Notes under the pieces: model-generated
Told to the model about the DNA's origin: nothing
What the model saw: the letters and a program-made list of their open reading frames with translations, nothing else
Databases searched by the model: none
Position numbers and translations under genes: made by a program
Shown: in pieces, positions 1 to 11,790 of the stretch
Numbering within the stretch: position 1 is the stretch's first letter
Layout of the letters: each line of letters starts with the position of its first letter
Source of the DNA: Salvia splendens
Lineage: Eukaryota; Streptophyta; Magnoliopsida; Lamiales; Lamiaceae
DNA length: 64,000 nucleotides
Assembly (NCBI RefSeq): GCF_004379255.2
Contig: NC_056035.1
Coordinates: 25,544,502-25,608,501 of the forward strand
Direction: 5' to 3'

Positions 1-1325
1 TAATCTACTGGATAATTAAATCTTTTATTAATTGGTATCTTCCTTTAGGGAACATTTATTCTAGAATATAATTCTTATTCATGTCTACTATAAGATTTGA
101 CTAAAATAAATGGATTATTTAATTCTTAATAAGACATGAAAAATTAAATTCAAATTAATTCCATGTTCAAGATTAGGAAGAGATATTTCATTATTTAATG
201 TATTCATACATATCTATCCTTTTTAGGATCTTAGATATATAAATATTAGGAAACTATTAAATTATTCTTATCCATCTCATCTAGGAATCAAAATATTATT
301 ATTTATTTCCATAGATATAGAAAATAATAAAAATATTACTTAAATCTAGATAAATATTAGGAAACTATTAAATTATTCTCATCTATATCATATAGGAATA
401 AAATAATATTATTTATTTCCATAGATATAGATAATAATAAAAATATTCCTAAAATCTAGGTAAATCTTCCAAAAAGATTTTATTTCCATTAAATAATAAT
501 ATTTTAATGATATCTTTTAATAAAATAATTAAATAATCATTAAAATAATCTTTCATCGTTATCTCATCGTACGAGGTTCGCACGAACGATGAACGATGAA
601 AATCCGACGAGTTCTTCGTCGAACCACGACGCACGAAGCGTCTCGGCCATCAGCGCGCAGATGGCGCGCCAGCTTCTCGGCCAGCGGCTCGTCGGGTGTC
701 GCCAGCGTCTCGGCCAGGAGCGTGCGCGGAGGCGCGGCTCCTCTCGGCCAGCGGCGAGCACCCGTCACGGCGTTTCAACTCATCGGGTGCCGACGCTTAT
801 CGGCCAGGCACGCACGCGGCGGCGTGCGCCTCTCGGCCAGCGTCTCGGCGCCCGTCTCAGACATCCGAGCCGTCGGGTGGCGCGAGCTCTCGGCCAGCGG
901 CGCGCACGGTGGCGCGCCCGCTCTCAGCCAGCTCCAACCTTCCGCCTAGGGTTCGGCCTGGAGTCTCGGCACCTCGGTACGTTCTTGGTTGAGCTGCGGT
1001 GCCACTCCATCAGCCGCGTCGACCTCGACCCGGGTTCCATCTGGTGCGTGTGGTCTCGGCCGACGGCGCGCACGAGCCCTACTCGTCTGTGCGTCGCCCC
1101 GTGATCACGGCTCCCGGCTCCCACTGTCTCGACATCCCTACCTCGATCGCACGTGGTGCGTTCGAGCAATTCAAGTTCTTTGATTCGATAGTTCTTGAGT
1201 TCATCATGCATAAAATTAAACAAAACACCAAGAACATGCTTCGCAATCAAATTACACATGCATACATGAATTTCACGAAATTTAAATCCAAATAATCAGA
1301 GCCAAAGACTGGCTCAGATACCAAC
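1..1325 (-). mobile_element. Untranslated leader of a Copia-1 family element (internal part continues left of the window)
   Basis: This stretch aligns by eye with 13726-14996, the leader between the 5' LTR and gag of the Copia-1 element further right. It has an AT-rich half (1-560) and a GC-rich half (560-1180). It ends at a primer binding site, read on the minus strand at about 1309-1325, resembling the initiator-Met tRNA complement (core GGTATCTGAGCC, one base off the usual GGTATCAGAGCC). Long open frames cross the GC-rich part on both strands but resemble no protein I know and are not conserved in the second copy, so I treat it as non-coding. Confidence 0.75.
560..1180. repeat. GC-rich island of degenerate CTCGGCCAG repeats
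   Basis: The motif TCTCGGCCAGC and close variants recur about ten times (for example near 640, 672, 708, 743, 798, 830, 888, 920, 964 and 1053) at spacings of roughly 25-55 bp. The island is CpG-dense and sharply bounded by AT-rich DNA. The equivalent island in the other family member lies at 14170-14830. Confidence 0.7.
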
Positions 1326-2788
1326 TGAAGGGGCTGGCAGCGGAAGCGTGCGTTCAAAACGGATCACATGAATTTGATCTATTTAGTAGATTATTTAGAC
1401 AAAATCTATTCGCGTAATTATCACATGTATCATGCTCATAACTTGAATTAAAACATGCTTTAGCACATAAAATCCCTAAAACATGCTTACTACGGAATTA
1501 GCCAATTTACCTTGTTGATTCAATCAAGAATAGATGATGGCTTGCTCTGTCTCCACGTGAAGATCTTCAATACAAGACCTCGGATCTTCTGACTGGTGTC
1601 CCGGACTATACGATGATATTTGTGTGGGCAAATCTCACCAACGTACTAGGACTCGAATAATGGAAGACAGAACTCAGCTCACGGAGGAGGCACAAATTTC
1701 GAGCTCTCTCTTTAGAGGAGGACGAAAATTTTGATAATAAATTGTTATGTTTTCTATCTCCTTTATTCTCCTATTTATATAAGTCACATATTGGGCCCAG
1801 TCAGGGATCTAAGGAAGAATTTGGAACAGGCCTCACCCAATTAGCTTTTTACTAATTAAATTGAACCCATAATTTAATATAAGCTTATATTGGAATATTA
1901 CGAGCAGCCACTACAGAAGTAATATTGCACTGCCTTCCAAATCCGAAATTACAAGTATTCCGGGTTTCCTTTAATTGCATTTGATTCATTTCCCGCGCTT
2001 AAGATAGAAACATCCATTAATCAATTAATGTCTGCTATAGACTTAATTAATTAACATATTTCGAATTACAAGAGTGGACTTAGCAAGAAACTCTTATTTA
2101 TTATTCATAGAGTAATCAAACTCCAACTAGCTAGGTTCCGAATAATAAAACCTCGTTTCGAGCTCCTCTTGTGGATGTTATCAAACGAGACTCTCCTCGC
2201 GGACGTTTCAACATAATAGCAATCCTAGCACCCCTAGATAATGATCACCACTACCCAATATACCTGGATCGTTGGGTTACGAAAAACCCGCACCTTTGGT
2301 AAGTCAAAGTAGTGGATCCTCAATATCGTATGCCCAATGCTAACGTACATTGATTAAGAAATTAATTTTCAAGACCTCGTTTTTCAGTAGATAGCATAAA
2401 AACTCGTCTTGCTGTTAGATCCATTCAGTGCTATACCACACCAACGTCATCTTATTTCAATAAGGTTTAGAAATAATTGGACTGACATTGCAACCTTTCG
2501 CAATAGGTAGTCTAGGCCTATCTAGGTTGTGAAATTCTTATTTTTCTTTATTTAGAACTGACCGTGTTACCTTAAATTGGACGACGCCCACAACCGGTCT
2601 ACTAAAACAAAGACTTAGACTTTGTTACGTTTGCTCATACATTTAAATATGTAATAAAAAACCATTAAATGTAAAACATAACAACATTATGACAAAAATA
2701 ATCTGTTGCATTTATTGGAAAATAACCATTAGAGTTTTACCGTATCCAATCACTCGAAAGGTGATTTCTAGTATACAAAACCCTAACA
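1326..2788 (-). mobile_element. LTR of Copia-1 family (5' LTR of an element extending left)
   Basis: 1463-bp LTR, bounded by TG at 1326 and CA at 2788 on the plus strand; read on the minus strand it starts TGTTAGGGTTTTGTATAC. It is a near-full-length match to the LTR at 14997-16462 and to the truncated LTR at 7949-9012. A PBS-like sequence sits directly left at 1309-1325, which fixes the orientation as minus and identifies this as the 5' LTR. The gag-pol part would lie beyond base 1; alternatively this is a relic cut inside the leader. Confidence 0.85.
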
Positions 2789-3230
2789 AACCCGACAAAC
2801 GTGTCGGTCGCCGTAGCGCGGACTTGGTCGGAAGGTAATCCCTCACACATTGAAGACCCCACCGGCAGTGACAGTGACGGCGGGGGGAGGGGCGACGGGA
2901 GGGCTAGGGTTCCCACAAAGGAAAGAAATCGAGAGGCCGCTAGGGTTCCAAATCCTCCCAATTTGGGATATATCACAAAAACCCTTCCCAAAATTACATA
3001 CCCACACCACACTTCCCAGAAATATCAATCTGACCCCCACCCGAAAAGTTTATCCAAAAACCACCCCACAAACTCCAGAAATACCAATCTGACCCCCCAC
3101 CATATTTCTTTATCTTGAAAACCACCCCAAACTTCATATAAATGTCAATCTGACCCCCAACTTGCTAAAACCTTACAAATTAACCCCCAACCTTTATTTC
3201 TTGCCCAATATCAACCTAGCATACCGTGTC
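2789..3230. repeat. Unassigned GC-rich segment followed by a ~60-bp tandem repeat
   Basis: 2789-2960 is GC-rich flanking DNA that I do not recognise. From about 3001 to 3206 a unit of about 60 bp is repeated three times plus a partial copy; each carries the core ATCAATCTGACCCCC or a variant (near 3022, 3082, 3142, degenerate at 3178). No gag-like protein is seen, so Copia-2 has lost its 5' half here. Confidence 0.55.
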
Positions 3231-6200
3231 GGAACTCCTTTGACGCATTAGCCTGCTCCTCGACCTCCACTTTCGGTCCAAAAGACCCGCATTGGATTTT
3301 TGACTGTGGTGCGACAGATACAATTTCCTTTGAAGCCTCAGCCTTTGTATCCATTACCACCTCAAAAAAACCCTATGTCCAGACCGCCAGTGGGGACCTA
3401 GCACGCGTTAACATTTCGCCCACTATTTGCCTCTCTAATTGCCTTTTCGTTCCATCCTTATCTCATAAGTTGTTATCACTTAGTCATGTGACTAAAGAAC
3501 TGAACTGTAAATTACTAATGCAGCCTAAATTTTGCATGTTACAGGATATCAAGACGGGGACGATAGTTGAGCGTGGCACTGAGCGAAGCGGACTGTACTA
3601 TGTGGACGAGATAGCCCAACAGAGTATTGCCATGATGCTAACTCCAGGACCGACAGACAGACAGGCTTGGCTTTGACATCGTCGGTTAGGGCACCCATCC
3701 TTAGGCTACTTTCGACTTCTTTTTCCTGAATTAGCTAGATCTTTAAACTCTTTTCATTGTTATACTTGTGTGTTGGCCAAAAACCATAGACATTCTTTTA
3801 AGTTGAACAATACAAGAGTGAAAACTCCTTTTGCTTTAGTTCATTCTGATGTTTGGGGTCCTGCTCCCATTAATGGAGGCCAAGGTTTTCGTTATTTCTT
3901 ACTATTTATTGATGACTACTCCCGCATGACCTGGATCTATTTTTTGAAAAATAAACATGAAGTATGTGATAGGTTCGTAGATTTCTATAACCTCATTCAA
4001 ACCCAATATCAGCACACCATCCAGATCCTTAGATCAGACAATGGGGGGGAATATGTTAACAATAAAATGCAAGAATATTTTAGGCTAAAGGGGCTAATCC
4101 ACCAAACCTCGTGTGCATACAATCCAGAACAAAACGGGGTCGCCGAACGAAAAAACTGTTATATCCTTGAAATTACACTGGCCTTGTTAATTGAATCCAA
4201 AGTACCCAAATTTTTTTGTCCAGAAGCTACAGCTACCGCAGTCTACCTCATGAACCGCCTCCCTACCGGCATACTTGGCTTTAAAACTCCCTTGGACACC
4301 TTCTCTTAGCATTTCGAAATCCCATCATCCCTGTCTTTAGAACCTGGAGTGTTCGGCTGCTCAGTCTTTGTTCACATCCCTAAACACAAACGTACCAAAT
4401 TAGACCCTTGCGCCCTAAAATGTGTCTTCATTGGCTATGGAAAAAATCAGAAAGGATACCGATGCTATGATCCAAAAACCCGAAAAATCCACACTACCAT
4501 GAATTGCGATTTTGTGGAAGGCGAATATTTTTATAGCCAATCCAGCAGTCATGGGGAGATCCATACTTTAGACGATAGTCCAAACAATAGCCTCCTAGAT
4601 TGGCTACCAGACATTGGAAACAACCATTTAGGAGGAGAACCATATATGGGGGAACATCAGACAGGGGGAGAGTCACAGCCAAGCCCTGTCACAGACGTTG
4701 GTCCACCTGAGGACGCTAGCAACACCACCGGGCCATCACATCCTGTAATACAGACGACGAACAAAGTGCCAATGACCAACGATCAGAACCGACTTCGATA
4801 CCTGAGGTAAACAGTTCAGATATTGATAATACATCCTCAGAATGTACTAATCTTGATAGGGACTCGAATGAGGAAAGCGGAGTAACGAACTCCCCCAAGA
4901 CAAACAAGAGGAGTCCCTCCACACTGATACTCACCAGATTGGAGAGGAAAAAAGGCAAAATATGCAGTATCCAATATTGCACACAGTCATCTATCAGAAA
5001 ATGGCCAAAGCCTTCGAGACTGCCCTGTATGAGGAAGAAGACATCCCACAATCCTTTGAGGAGGCAAATAAACATAAGCACTGGAGAGAAGCCATGAAGA
5101 AGGAAATAGATGCCCTAGTGAAGAATGGTACGTGGGAGAAATGTACGCTACCAAAAGAAAAGAAACCTGTCGGATGTCGGTGGATATTCACCATAATACG
5201 AAGAGCAGATGGTTTAATTGAGATGTACAAGGCAAGACTTGTCGCAAAAGGATACACCCAAGTATATGAAGTGGATTATGAAGAAACGTTCTCTCCAGTT
5301 GCAAAAATGGAAACATTACGGACACTACTGTCTGTAGCAGCATGCAAAGACTGGGCACTACACCAGTTTGACGTGACCAATGCTTTCCTTCATGGAGAAC
5401 TCGCACAGATTACGGAAGTACACATGGAGGCCCCACCTGGTTTCTCCGAACAATTTGGAGGAGAAGAAGTGTGCCGACTACGAAAAACTCTGTATGGCCT
5501 AAAGCAGTCTCCACGGATCTGGTTCGGAAGATTCTGCCAGGATATGATCAAACATGGATTCCAACAAAGCCATTTCGATCACACACTCTTCACAAAAAGG
5601 AGAGGCAACAAGGTAACATGTCTGATTATCTATGTTGATGACATGATTATCACCGGAGATGATGTAGAGGAAATCCAGATGTTAAAGGAAAATCTGTTCA
5701 GAGAATTTGAGATGAAGGACCTAGGCGCACTAAAGTATTTTTTGGGGATAGAAGTGTTGCGATCTCGACACGGAATATTTCTAAGACAGAAGAAATACGT
5801 CTTAGATCTGTTGGCAGAGACGGGCCTCCTCGACTGCAAACCCGCAGACACTCCAATGGTTACAAACCATAGCCTTAAAATGGAAGAGGGAGCGGAACTA
5901 GCAGACAAAGAAAGATATCAACGCCTCGTCGAAAAACTCATATACCTCTCACATACGAGGCCTGACATTGCATATGCCATGGGCATTATAAGCCAGTTCA
6001 TGCACCAACCTCAAGCTAACCACATGGATGCCGCGTTGAGGATCGTGCGGTACTTGAAAGACACTGTCGGCTTTGGAATCTTCCTAGCAAAGAGAGAGCA
6101 TCTGGAAGTTGATGGATACACAGACGCTGACTGGGCAAGCAATCCAGTGGATAGGAAGTCAAAAGGAGGGTACTTTACATTCATTGGAGGAAACTTGGTT

Positions 6201-6614
6201 ACTTGGAGGAGCAAGAAACAAAAAGTCGTAGCTCTGTCAAGTGCCGAAGCCGAGTTCCGAGGAATGAAGAGTGGACTCATGGAAATCCTATGGCTTAGGA
6301 GATTACTCACAGAAATTGGGTTTCCACCAACCCGAAAGAGTCAGTTATTCTATGACAACAAAGCCGCGATTAGCATCTCAGAAAATTCAGTGCAACACGA
6401 CAGAACAAAACATGTGGAAGTTGACCGACACTTCATCAAAGAAAAATTGGAAGGAGGCATTATTGAATTCCCTTTTGTCCGATCAGAAGAACAATTGGCG
6501 GATATATTAACCAAGGCAGTTCACCCCAAGATCTTCAAAGAAATATTGTGCAAGTTAAGCATTGGAGATACCATTGCTCAACTTGAGGGGGAGTGTCAAA
6601 CTTACCTAAATTAA
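3231..6614 (+). pseudogene. Copia-2: protease-integrase-RT-RNase H polyprotein relic
   Basis: Domain order PR-INT-RT-RH identifies a Ty1/copia pol. The protease site near 3293 reads WIFDCGATDT, so the usual D-S/T-G is altered to D-C-G. Integrase follows: a GHPS zinc-domain remnant near 3690, then the DDE core at 3830-4200 (HSDVWGP, SDNGGEY, EQNGVAERKN). RT occupies about 5060-5900 with the catalytic YVDDM at 5632-5646, and RNase H runs to 6614 (SSAEAEF near 6240). The frame is broken by TGA at 3674 (expected Trp), TAG at 4307 and frameshifts between 4790 and 4960; from 4962 to 6614 it is open for 550 codons. gag and the 5' LTR are absent. Non-functional copy. Confidence 0.88.
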
Positions 6615-6950
6615 AGGAGGCAAATCGGGAGTCAATAAGGAGACAAATCGGGAGTCATTATGTAGAAATTGATACTCAATTGATATGTATACTTTGTACT
6701 AAAATAGATTCCTCCTATATGAAGGAAAGGAACGATTGTAACATTGACATAAGAGAAATAATACAAACCCTTCTTCTCCCAAACGCTTTATTAATAGCTC
6801 TAATATGCGTAGCCTATCTACACCTCTCGATTACCATCGTTAAGAAAACATATATACAAGAGGACAATGATAGTAAAGTGTGGAGATCGTCATACAAGAA
6901 AAGAGCTTTACACAAAAAGTAGGAAAGCTTCCAACAACTACCTTTCATTT
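6594..6950 (+). mobile_element. Copia-2 probable 3' LTR (right end uncertain)
   Basis: A polypurine tract (GAGGGGGAG, about 6584-6593) precedes TGTCAAACTTACC at 6594, the expected position and form of a 3' LTR start; pol ends overlapping it at 6614. No second LTR is present to compare, so the right end is not defined; TATGTATACTTTG and the AT-rich tail are compatible with a short copia LTR of a few hundred bases. Confidence 0.5.
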
Positions 6951-6975
6951 TCATCCCCTATTCAACCAAAAATAC

Positions 6976-6978
<3 letters not shown>

Positions 6979-7013
<35 letters not shown>
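6979..7013. repeat. (AT)n microsatellite
   Basis: About 17 uninterrupted AT dinucleotides followed by AAAGC. Confidence 0.95.
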
Positions 7014-7017
<4 letters not shown>

Positions 7018-7333
7018 TACATGGCCATATTATGGCCTAGCATAAAATGACATTTTCATACATAATTCTAAATGTCAATGTAATAAATTAATAATAATAG
7101 GTAGTGCTAAGCTGATTTTACGTAATAACCCTTTTCCCAATTTTATCTTCAAATTTGAATTTACAACATTCTCTCCGTAATCATTCATGCACAATTTACA
7201 TGCATGCATAATTTACGATACAATTATATGTGTGTTGTATTGGAAATAAACTAAGGTAATAAGTACGTATGCTTGCATGTAGTTAATACTACTATATTTT
7301 ATGGTAATAAGTATGCATGCTTGCATATATATA
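7014..7333. other. AT-rich unassigned DNA with a short imperfect duplication
   Basis: No coding potential recognised. A segment around 7253-7290 (GGTAATAAGTACGTATGC) is repeated imperfectly at 7300-7335 (GGTAATAAGTATGCATGC), period about 47 bp. Possibly flanking DNA of the MITE. Confidence 0.4.
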
Positions 7334-7732
7334 GTTAGAGGAATTATATGCTACATATTTTACGTGAGCACCATCTGTGAGCACCACGCTTGTTTAAGAC
7401 ACGTTAAACATTTTTGTTTTGTTTTATATATCTAGTTTGGTTCTAATACATTAAAAATTAATATTGACACTTTTAATTTTACAATTTTCATAAAAATCAA
7501 AGCTCGATTTAATCATTTCCTTTATAATTTTAAGTAAATGAATAATATGATAAATCGAGCTTTGATTTTTATGAAAATTGTAAAATTAAAAGTGTCAATA
7601 TTAATTTTTAATGTATTAGAATCAAACTAGACATATAAAACAAAACAAACAATGTTTAACATGTCTTAAACAAGCGTGGTGCTCACGAATGGTGCTCACA
7701 TAAGGTGTGTAGCAGATCATTCCTCGTTAGAG
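7334..7732. mobile_element. Foldback MITE flanked by GTTAGAG direct repeats
   Basis: Nearly the whole element is one large inverted repeat: the left arm from about 7341 to 7515 is the reverse complement of about 7545-7725, with a short AT-rich spacer between. Outer arms read GAATTATATGCTAC on the left and, inverted, GATCTGCTAC on the right; subterminal GTGAGCACCA is repeated twice in each arm. The 7-mer GTTAGAG lies at both edges (7334-7340 and 7726-7732), consistent with a target duplication, though GAG may overlap the terminus. No coding capacity. Superfamily (hAT or Mutator-like) is not decidable by eye. Confidence 0.75.
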
Positions 7733-7948
7733 TTAATAGGAATATATTTTATGATCAAGTTTGACAAGATCAACAAGTCTTATACAATGTCATTCCTAGC
7801 TATTCTACTTGGTAGTCATTTGTCATGAATGTGCAAAGTTATATAATTGTATTGCAGGTAATCAAATGCTAACTAATTATAAATCCAGAATCCAGAACCT
7901 TCAATATTGTGCATTAAAATTATCAATGCAAAGATGATGTTATCAACG
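7733..7948. other. Unassigned AT-rich spacer
   Basis: About 215 bp between the MITE and the truncated left LTR of Copia-1. No repeat, coding or RNA feature recognised. Confidence 0.4.
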
Positions 7949-9012
7949 AAAATTTTTAATGAGAATAATTGTGTTTTTTGTCTCCTTTATTCTCCAATTT
8001 ATATTAAGTCACATATTGGGCCCAGTCAGGGATCTAAGGAAGAATTTGGACATGGCCTCACCCAATTAGCTTTTTACTAATTAAATTAAACCCACAATTT
8101 AATACAAGCTTATATTGGAATATTACAAGTAGCCACTACAGAAGTAATATTGCACTGCCTTTCCAAATCCAAAATTACAAGTGTTCCGGATTTCCTTTAA
8201 TTTGTTTAATTCATTTCTCGCGCTTAAGATAGAAACATCCATTAATTAATTAATGTCTGCTACGGACTTAATTAATTAATATATTTTAATCTTGAAGAGT
8301 GGACTTAGCAAGAAACTCTTATTTATTATTCATAGAGTAATCAAACTCCAACAAGCTAGGTTCCGAATAATAAAACCTTGTTTCGGGCTCCTCTTGTGGA
8401 TGTTATCAAACGAGACTCTCCTCGCGCGCGATTCAGTATAATAGCAATCCTAGCACCGCCAGATAATGATCACCACTACCCAATATACCTGGATCGTTGG
8501 GTGACGAAAAACCCGCACCTTTGGTAAGTCAAAGTAGTAGATATTCAATATCGTATGCTCAATACTAACGTACATTGATTAAGAAATTAATTGTCAATAC
8601 CTCATCTTTCAGTAGATAGCATAAAGACTCATCTTGCTGTTAGATCCATTCAGTGCTATACCACACCAATGTCATCATATTTCAATAAGGCTTAGAAATA
8701 ATCGGACTGACATTGCAACTTTTCACAATAGGTAGTCTAGGCCTATCTACGTTGTGAAATTCTTATTTTTCTTTGTTCAGAACTGTCCGCGTACCTTAAA
8801 TTGAGCGCAGCCCACAACCGGTCTACTAAAACAAACACTTAGACTTTGTTATGTTGACTTATACATTTAAACATGCATTAAACATCCATTAAATGTAAAA
8901 CATAACAACATTACGACAAAAATAATCTGTTGCATTCATTGGAAAATAATTTTTAGAGTTTTACTATATTCAATCACTCGAAAGGTGATATCTAGTGTAC
9001 AAACCCTAACAA
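7949..9012 (-). mobile_element. Copia-1 3' LTR, truncated
   Basis: Matches 15396-16462 closely. On the minus strand it starts TGTTAGGGTTTG at 9012, preceded by a purine stretch (AGTGAGAGAT) serving as polypurine tract. Similarity stops at about 7949, so the terminal ~400 bp including the terminal CA and its target duplication are missing. Confidence 0.85.
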
Positions 9013-9081
9013 TCTCTCACTTATACTCAAAACAACTTTCGAGTATACAAAACAGTAGTGCACATGTCAAATTTCTCCCAC

Positions 9082-11228
9082 TTATACTGAAAGCCAGTTG
9101 AGGTCTTGAATGAGTCGAACTCCCATCCCTTCAACGTGGCTCTCGAACGGTTTTACCGCCAATGCCTTTGTAAAAGGATTTGCCAGGTTGTTCTCTGACG
9201 CAATCTTGACCACTTGTATGTCTCCTCTCTGCACTATATCTCTTATGATATGATACTTCCGCTCTATGTGTTTGCTTGCTTTGTGAGCTCTCGGTTCCTT
9301 CGAATTTGCCACAGCACCAGAATTGTCATAATAAACCGTGATGCTCTTGGGCAGATTCGTAATTACACCTAAATCCATAAGGAAGTTCTTGAACCATACT
9401 GCCTCTTTTGCAGCCTCCGAAGCGGCCACATACTCGGCTTCCATGGTCGAGTCCGTGATGCATTTCTGCTTCACACTCTTCCAAATTACGGCTCCACCTC
9501 CTAAGGTGAACACATATCCTGAAGTAGATTTTCTCGAGTCCTGATCAGCTTGAAAGTCTGAATCAGTATATCCCAAAGGACAGAGCTCGACTGCATTGTA
9601 AACTAGAGCATAGTCCTTAGTCCGTTTAAGGTACTTGAGTATGTTCTTTATGGCAGTCCAATGTCCTTGGCCAGGATTCGACTGATATCTTGCCACCATG
9701 CCAACAGCAAAGCAAATATCAGGCCTTGTACAAAGCATAGCATACATGAGACTTGCAACTGCCGAAGTGTATGGAATCCTTGTCATTGCTTGTATCTCAG
9801 ACGGCGTTTTAGGGCACATCTCTTGAGATAGATGGATGCCATGTCTAAAAGGTAAGAAACCTTTCTTGGCATCCTGCATGCTAAAACGACTAAGTACTGT
9901 GTCGATGTAAGATTCTTGAGATAAGCACAACATCTTCTTTTCTCGATTCCGAAGAACCTTGATCCTGAGGATGTGTCCCGCGTCTCGAACTGGTTTGATA
10001 TCCATGTTCGGATTGATGACAACATCCTTTTATTGTTTCCAATTAGAAGAATGTCATCTACATATAATACTAAGAACACTACATTCCCCTTTTCAACCTT
10101 CTTATACACGCAGATTTCATTTGGGCACTTTTCGAATCCAAACGTGCTAACAGTTTGATCGAAACACTGGTTCCACGATCTAGATGCTTGCTTAAGGCCA
10201 TAAATGGCCTCCTTAAGCTTCCAAACCATGTGTTCTTTTCCCTCTATGGCATATCCTTCGGGTTGTTCCATGTAGATGGTCTCCTCAAGACTGCCATTTA
10301 GAAACACAGTCTTAACGTCCATCTGCCATACATCCCAATCCATGTAAGCTGCTATAGACAAAAGTATCCGGATCGATTTGAGCATGGCCACTGGGGAGAA
10401 AGTCCCGTCGTAATCGACACCTTCCTTTTGGGTATACCCCTTAGCCACTAGTCTTGCCTTGAAGACTTTAACTCGTCCATCGGGTCCACGTTTACGTTTA
10501 TATATCCACTTGCTCCCAATGACAGTACAGCCTTCGGGTAAGACGGACAAATCGTAGACGTCTTTCTCTATAATAGATTGTAGTTCCGAATACATTGCTT
10601 TCACCCATTCGCAATGATCAACATCTGCCAGCGCCTCCGCAAAGTTCCAGGGATCTAATACATTGCTGTCCGAGGAGTGATCCATGGATTCCCCCAAACC
10701 AATGTATCTGTCGGGCTCATGCGAGACCCTCCCACTGCGTCGCGGCTCTACAAATCTTGGTGTAGAAGTTGAAGTTTCGGGAATTGTTTGTACACTTGGT
10801 ACTTGTTCTTGGTTAACGGAACTTGTGACAGAAGTTAGCTCTTCAAGAGCCACTTCACTGTTGGGTTTATGATTCATTACATAGTCTTCCTCTAAGAACG
10901 TGGCGTGAGTGCTCACAATAACTTTCTTATCTCGGAGACTAAAGAATCTATAACTTTTCGTCCCTTTGGGGTATCCTATAAACATACATACCTCCATCCT
11001 AGATCCTAGCTTAGTTAGATCCTTTTCCAATATATGAGCCGGGCAACCCCAAATCTTGAGATGTGCTATATTGGGCTTGCGCCCAGTCCACAACTCAAAA
11101 GGAGTAGTAGGTACGGATTTTGATGGTAAATTGTCTAATATATGGCTTGCAGAAAGCAAGGCATATCCCCAAAATGAAATATCGACTGGGGTGAAGTCGT
11201 AACAAGGTAGCCGTACGTAGCCGTGCAT
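9082..11228 (-). pseudogene. Copia-1 reverse transcriptase and RNase H relic
   Basis: On the minus strand, 11228-9990 carries the end of integrase, the linker (FVEPRRSGRVSHEP) and RT, with KARLVAKGYTQKEGVDY near 10470-10420 and the catalytic YVDD near 10055. A frameshift at about 9990-10020 moves to another frame, which continues with the RT connection domain and RNase H (MEAEYVAASEAAKEAVW, near 9440-9395) and stops at 9082. Sequence is otherwise well preserved, with typical copia spacing of motifs. The enzyme would copy element RNA into DNA inside a virus-like particle; this copy cannot do so because of the frameshift. Confidence 0.88.
11184..11215 (+). other. 32-nt match to the 3' end of bacterial/organellar SSU rRNA, inserted in integrase
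   Basis: The plus strand here contains GTGAAGTCGTAACAAGG followed by TAGCCGTA, which is the highly conserved tail of 16S-type rRNA (mitochondrial rrn18, plastid rrn16 or bacterial), including the site widely used for the 1492R primer. It interrupts the copia integrase reading frame between the coding for MVRSMMSYA and FWGYAL, replacing or adding about 40 nt and shifting the frame. A partial echo (CGTAGCCGTG, 11215-11224) follows. The match is from my memory of the rRNA sequence; source organelle is undecided. Confidence 0.65.
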
Positions 11229-11790
11229 AACTCATCATCGATCGGACCATGTTTAACAAGGTCTTGTTCCTTCTTTCAGCCACGCCGTTCTGTTGGGGCG
11301 TGCCCGACGCAGTCAATTGGGATTGGATTCCCGACTCCGATAAGTAGTCCAAAAACTCAGCACTGAGGTATTCGCCTCCACGATCAGATCGCAGGCATTT
11401 GATACTCTTACCATGATGCCTTTCCACTTGAGCCTTAAATTCTTTGAATTTGCTAAAGGACTCTGACTTGTGGGTCATCAAATAGACGTATCCAATTTTC
11501 GAGAAGTCATCAATGAATGTGATGAAGTATCGAAAACCACCTCTTGCTTCAGCAGACATTGGTCCACACACATCGGAATGAACCAGCTCAAGTACTTCCT
11601 TGGCCCTATTGCCCTTAGCCTGAAAAGGCCTTTTGGTCATCTTGCCTTCTAAGCATGACTCACACTTATGAAAAAGTTCCTCCTCTAGACCTTTAATACG
11701 ACCTTGTTGAACAAGAGAATGGATCCTCCTTTCATTGGCATGACCAAGTCTAAGGTTCCATAAGTACGTTTCGTTCATTGAACTTGAAAG
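11229..11790 (-). pseudogene. Copia-1 integrase core relic
   Basis: Minus-strand frame opening at 11778: LRLGHANERRIHSL is the zinc-binding H-H part, CESCLEGKMTKRPF the C-C part, and HSDVCGPM, SDRGGEYLS and QQNGVAERRNKTLL supply the three acidic catalytic residues in order. It is in the same frame as the upstream gag-protease but separated from it by a TAA at 11791. The reading frame is lost at the rRNA-like insert (11184-11226). Confidence 0.88.

Noticed and set aside
589..1259. Overlapping open frames of 60-170 codons in the GC-rich island on both strands
   Set aside because: GC-rich DNA with few stop codons produces these by chance; translations are Arg/Ala-rich, do not agree with the frames in the second copy at 14170-14890, and resemble no family.
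11184..11215. Real rRNA gene
   Set aside because: Only about 32 nt match, embedded in integrase coding; no further rRNA on either side.
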